NCBI GenBank assembly: GCA_003024785.1
Contig: PUQB01000184.1
Coordinates: forward strand, 363,718-427,717
Origin: Selaginella tamariscina
Lineage: Eukaryota; Streptophyta; Lycopodiopsida; Selaginellales; Selaginellaceae
Length of the DNA: 64,000 nt
Reading direction: 5' to 3'
The position numbers and the translations under genes were made by a program. Shown here piece by piece: positions 61,451 through 64,000 of this stretch (positions are counted from its first letter, which is position 1; each line of letters opens with the position of its first letter). The notes under the pieces are model-generated. The model worked only from the letters and a program-made list of their open reading frames with translations. It was not told the DNA's origin and did not search any database.

Positions 61451-63333
61451 ATGAGGAGCTCGAGAGGTGTTTCGCATGTATTGGCACTACTATGGGTATT
61501 TATCTGTGCCGCTAATGCAAAAAAGTTGACTCCGATATCACTGGCTACTTCTAGAGTAAACGATGCAGTTCTTTTCCTCAGTGAAGTTAACCCAAATGAC
61601 CTTGATCCGAATTGTAGAGAGCAACTCCAGACACTCCAGGTGTGTGCGTGTGCATGCGTCAGCAAATTGCAACAGGATATGCAAAGACTAGTTCATTCAT
61701 CAAATGTTTTCATGAAATGCACTCTCTGTCTCTGTCTGGCTCTCTCTCTCTCTACATCAAAGAGGCAACATTTGAGAAAATATTCGAGTAGTTTAACTAT
61801 ATATACTTCAGTGTATATGTATTATAATTATTATGCCATATATAAATTATATCTTGTCGTATGTATGTATGTATGTATGTATGTATGTAGAGAGAGAGAG
61901 AGAGAGAATCAATGCATATGCACACGCCTGGGTATACTAAATATACATACATATGTTATAACATACATACATGAATATACAGGCACGCATGTGTCTATAT
62001 GCATGTCTAGGATATGCATAATTGGAGATATTAAAACATATATATTGTTTTCAGTTGGGTCTCCTACGATCAGTGGAGTCTCTGGAAGCAGGTGAGAGGG
62101 AAGATGCATTGGCAGAGCTAAGCGTGGTTGAGTCGAGCCTGGACAGCTGCTTACTGTCAATGAAGAAACTCCAATCGCCAGAAGCATTTAAAGCTCGAGC
62201 CAGCCTACGCAGAGCTGGACGAAGCGTGTCTAATGCAGACCAGCTTATACAAATAGCACGTCAGTTTAAGAAAGGAATTGTATCCTCCGAGGACTTAAAC
62301 TGGCATCAAGCAGGTGTGTGTGCTTGTGTGTGTGTGTGTTTTCACATGTGTATAAGTATTTTGTATTTCTATCATGTGTATGAAACATCACGTAATTCTC
62401 TCTCTCTCTCTCTAAACATATAAATTGGTATGCATATGGTGCATATGTATGTATATAATATGGTTCTACCTGTTCAGAAAACGAACCAACCTTTCAGAGT
62501 GCATTACCGAAACCCCAGCCGCAGGTCCCCTCTACTCCAAGTAATGAGAAGGTGTTCTCCACAATGCCTGTTTCAGGTATTACTGTGCATACATCCATTC
62601 ACATACATATGCATGCACGTATATCGGTTAATAGTATAGCTTATAATCTTGATGACACTGGTTTAGGAACTGGCTTCGTCCCCAACAGTGAGAAGCACCA
62701 TTCACCAAGTTTATACTCGTCAACAGGTAAAACTTTCTAGTATACAGTGTTAGATATACCATTGAACTCTATTTATCACCAGGTACTCCAAAGTTTATGA
62801 CAGCAGAACCAGGCAATGTACAGCAGAACCAGGATACATATGGAAATCCGAACAGGAATACTGGTCCACCAAAGTTTTCTACAGACGCAGGTAATTCATA
62901 TATCATATATATGCTTTCGATATAATATGCAATATATCATATATTTATACTATGTGAAAGTATATTATACAGTAGTATATATATGAATGTTTCTCCTGGT
63001 GCCCCTCGGATACACAGACTAATTGCCCCTGGCTCATCATTAAGTATAAGATATTTACACTGGGCATTACTTAATATTATAGCTTATAATCTTGATGACA
63101 TTGGTTTAGGAACTGGCTTCGTCCCCAACAGTGAGAAGCACCATTCACCAAGTTTATACTCGTCAACAGGTAAAACTTTCTAGTATACAGTGTTAGATAT
63201 ACCATTAAGCTCTATTTATCACCAGGTACTCCAAAGTTTATGACAGGAGAACCAGGCAATGTACAGCAGAACCAGGATCCATATGGAAATCCGAGCAGGA
63301 ATACTGGTCCACCAAAGTTCTCTACAAACGCAG
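61451..63333 (+). CDS. Secreted PMEI-like protein with repetitive Pro-rich tail (3' end unresolved)
   Basis: Exon 1 is 61451-61639 with a signal peptide (MRSSRGVSHVLALLWVFICAANA before KK). Exon 2, 62055-62313, gives a helical domain (LRSVESLEAGEREDALAELSVVESSLDSCLLSMKKL, then LRRAGRSVSNADQLIQIA). Spacing of leucines, alanines and Cys resembles the pectin methylesterase/invertase inhibitor fold, but I see only part of the Cys set, so the family call is tentative. Exons 3-7 (62478-62576, 62667-62726, 62783-62890, 63110-63169, 63226-63333) encode a Pro/Asn/Gln/Ser-rich tail. All tail exons start and end in phase 1. Exons 6-7 repeat exons 4-5 almost exactly. Further exons or the stop codon lie beyond 63333 and I cannot fix them. 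Probably a wall or apoplast protein. Confidence 0.6.
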
Positions 63334-63510
63334 GTAATTCATATATCATATATAAATGCTTCCGATATAATATGCAATATATCATATATTTATACTATGT
63401 GAAAGTATATTATACAGTAGTATATATATGAATGTTCCCCTGGTGCCCCTCGAATACACAGACTAATTGCCCCTGGCTCATCCTCAAGTATAAGATATTT
63501 ACACTGGGAA
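62631..63510 (+). repeat. 443-447 bp tandem duplication containing two exons
   Basis: Copy 1 about 62631-63075, copy 2 about 63076-63512. Exons, introns and flanks are duplicated with few differences (for example GACAGCAG/GACAGGAG and GATACA/GATCCA). The two copies diverge after TTTACACTGGG. Confidence 0.92.
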
Positions 63511-63729
63511 TAGTCATTACAGGATAAGAGCTGTTTATATGAAGCCCAAGCTCAAGAGTTTCTACGTGATGTGAAACCATGTTTTACATTGGAAATATAT
63601 ACTCTTTCAGGTGTATTTCGTGTATGTATGTGTGTGTAGCTGTGTAAGGTTTATATTCGAGGGGCACAGGATGTATATGGACTCATATTGTGTCTGTAGA
63701 TATGTATTTGTATTTATATAACAATTTGT

Positions 63730-63786
63730 ATATTCACTACATGACACACACACACACACACACACACACAACACAACACAACACAA
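63730..63786. repeat. (CA)n and (CACAA)n microsatellite
   Basis: An ACACAC run is followed by several ACACA/ACACAA units just upstream of the last coding region. Confidence 0.9.
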
Positions 63787-63814
63787 CATGCAACACACAC
63801 ATACGGAGATAAAC

Positions 63815-64000
63815 ATGGTTATGTCAGAGTCCAAGACCAAGACAGAGCAGAAGGCATATCCTGAATCAATTTCCACATACAGCTCTGGAGCTGCACCTGC
63901 TATTATTGCCCAACAGGCTGGTGAACCATTGACCTCCATTTTGATCGACCACTGTTCGAATCATGCCAAGGTTAAAAAGAACAGTGTTACCATGCGACTG
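63815..64000 (+). CDS. Unrecognised coding region, runs off window
   Basis: Open from ATG 63815 (a second ATG at 63821, MSESKTKTEQKAYPES) to the window end with ordered, protein-like sequence (SGAAPAIIAQQAGEPLTSILIDHCSNHAKVK). I do not recognise the family. It could be the first exon of a new gene or a 3' exon of the PMEI-like gene joined through the intervening microsatellite-rich intron. Confidence 0.45.
   Translation, partial: MVMSESKTKTEQKAYPESISTYSSGAAPAIIAQQAGEPLTSILIDHCSNHAKVKKNSVTMRL

Noticed and set aside
63940..63965. GTTCGAATCATG as a tRNA T-arm
   Set aside because: No acceptor, D-arm or anticodon arm is present around it, and the stretch is in an open coding frame.

Overview
The window is plant nuclear DNA. 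Evidence: a lectin receptor-like kinase, an EIN2-type C-terminal domain (land-plant ethylene signalling), GT-AG introns, telo-box (AAACCCTAA) promoter motifs, and dense LTR retrotransposons. Intron size, very frequent GT/GA/TA microsatellites inside introns, and a chromodomain Ty3/Gypsy family suggest a non-seed plant (bryophyte, lycophyte or fern grade), but I cannot name the species.

Layout. 1-11164: minus-strand chromovirus D (truncated by the window edge) carrying a second full-length copy C (617-8320), which itself carries two solo LTRs, one from an unrelated family. 12733-14700: frameshifted lectin receptor kinase pseudogene. 15479-20451: old, heavily decayed plus-strand Ty3/Gypsy element G of another lineage. 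21816-34011: minus-strand chromovirus B, split by the young plus-strand copy A (26332-32661); both insertions have exact 5-bp target duplications. 36-41 kb: a decayed or mis-sequenced CCCH/RRM/RING-type gene, a Crinkler-type nuclease-kinase gene, and two exons of a PIG-A-like gene. 41.2-48.75 kb: an EIN2-like C-terminal region, broken by non-coding LTR element F (41473-46896), itself broken by Ty1/Copia element E (41995-46452). 48.87-51.2 kb: a CACTA-like MITE and AT-rich spacer. 51.2-64 kb is gene-rich: an intact single-exon lectin receptor kinase, a 12-exon aldo-keto reductase and a 13-exon glycyl-tRNA synthetase in head-to-head arrangement, a secreted PMEI-like protein with tandemly duplicated exons, and the start of one further gene running off the window.

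The most interesting signal is in the chromovirus family A/B/C/D. A 13-nt sequence placed about 30 bp after the LTR TATA box (the expected mRNA 5' end) is exactly complementary to the sequence immediately downstream of the 5' LTR, where a tRNA primer site is expected. This is the arrangement of Tf1/sushi-type self-primed retrotransposons. The same family has gag ending in a conserved TAG with pol in the -1 frame across a short overlap. Many single-base frameshifts occur throughout, including one in the otherwise conserved glycyl-tRNA synthetase, so some apparent pseudogenes may be consensus-sequence errors.
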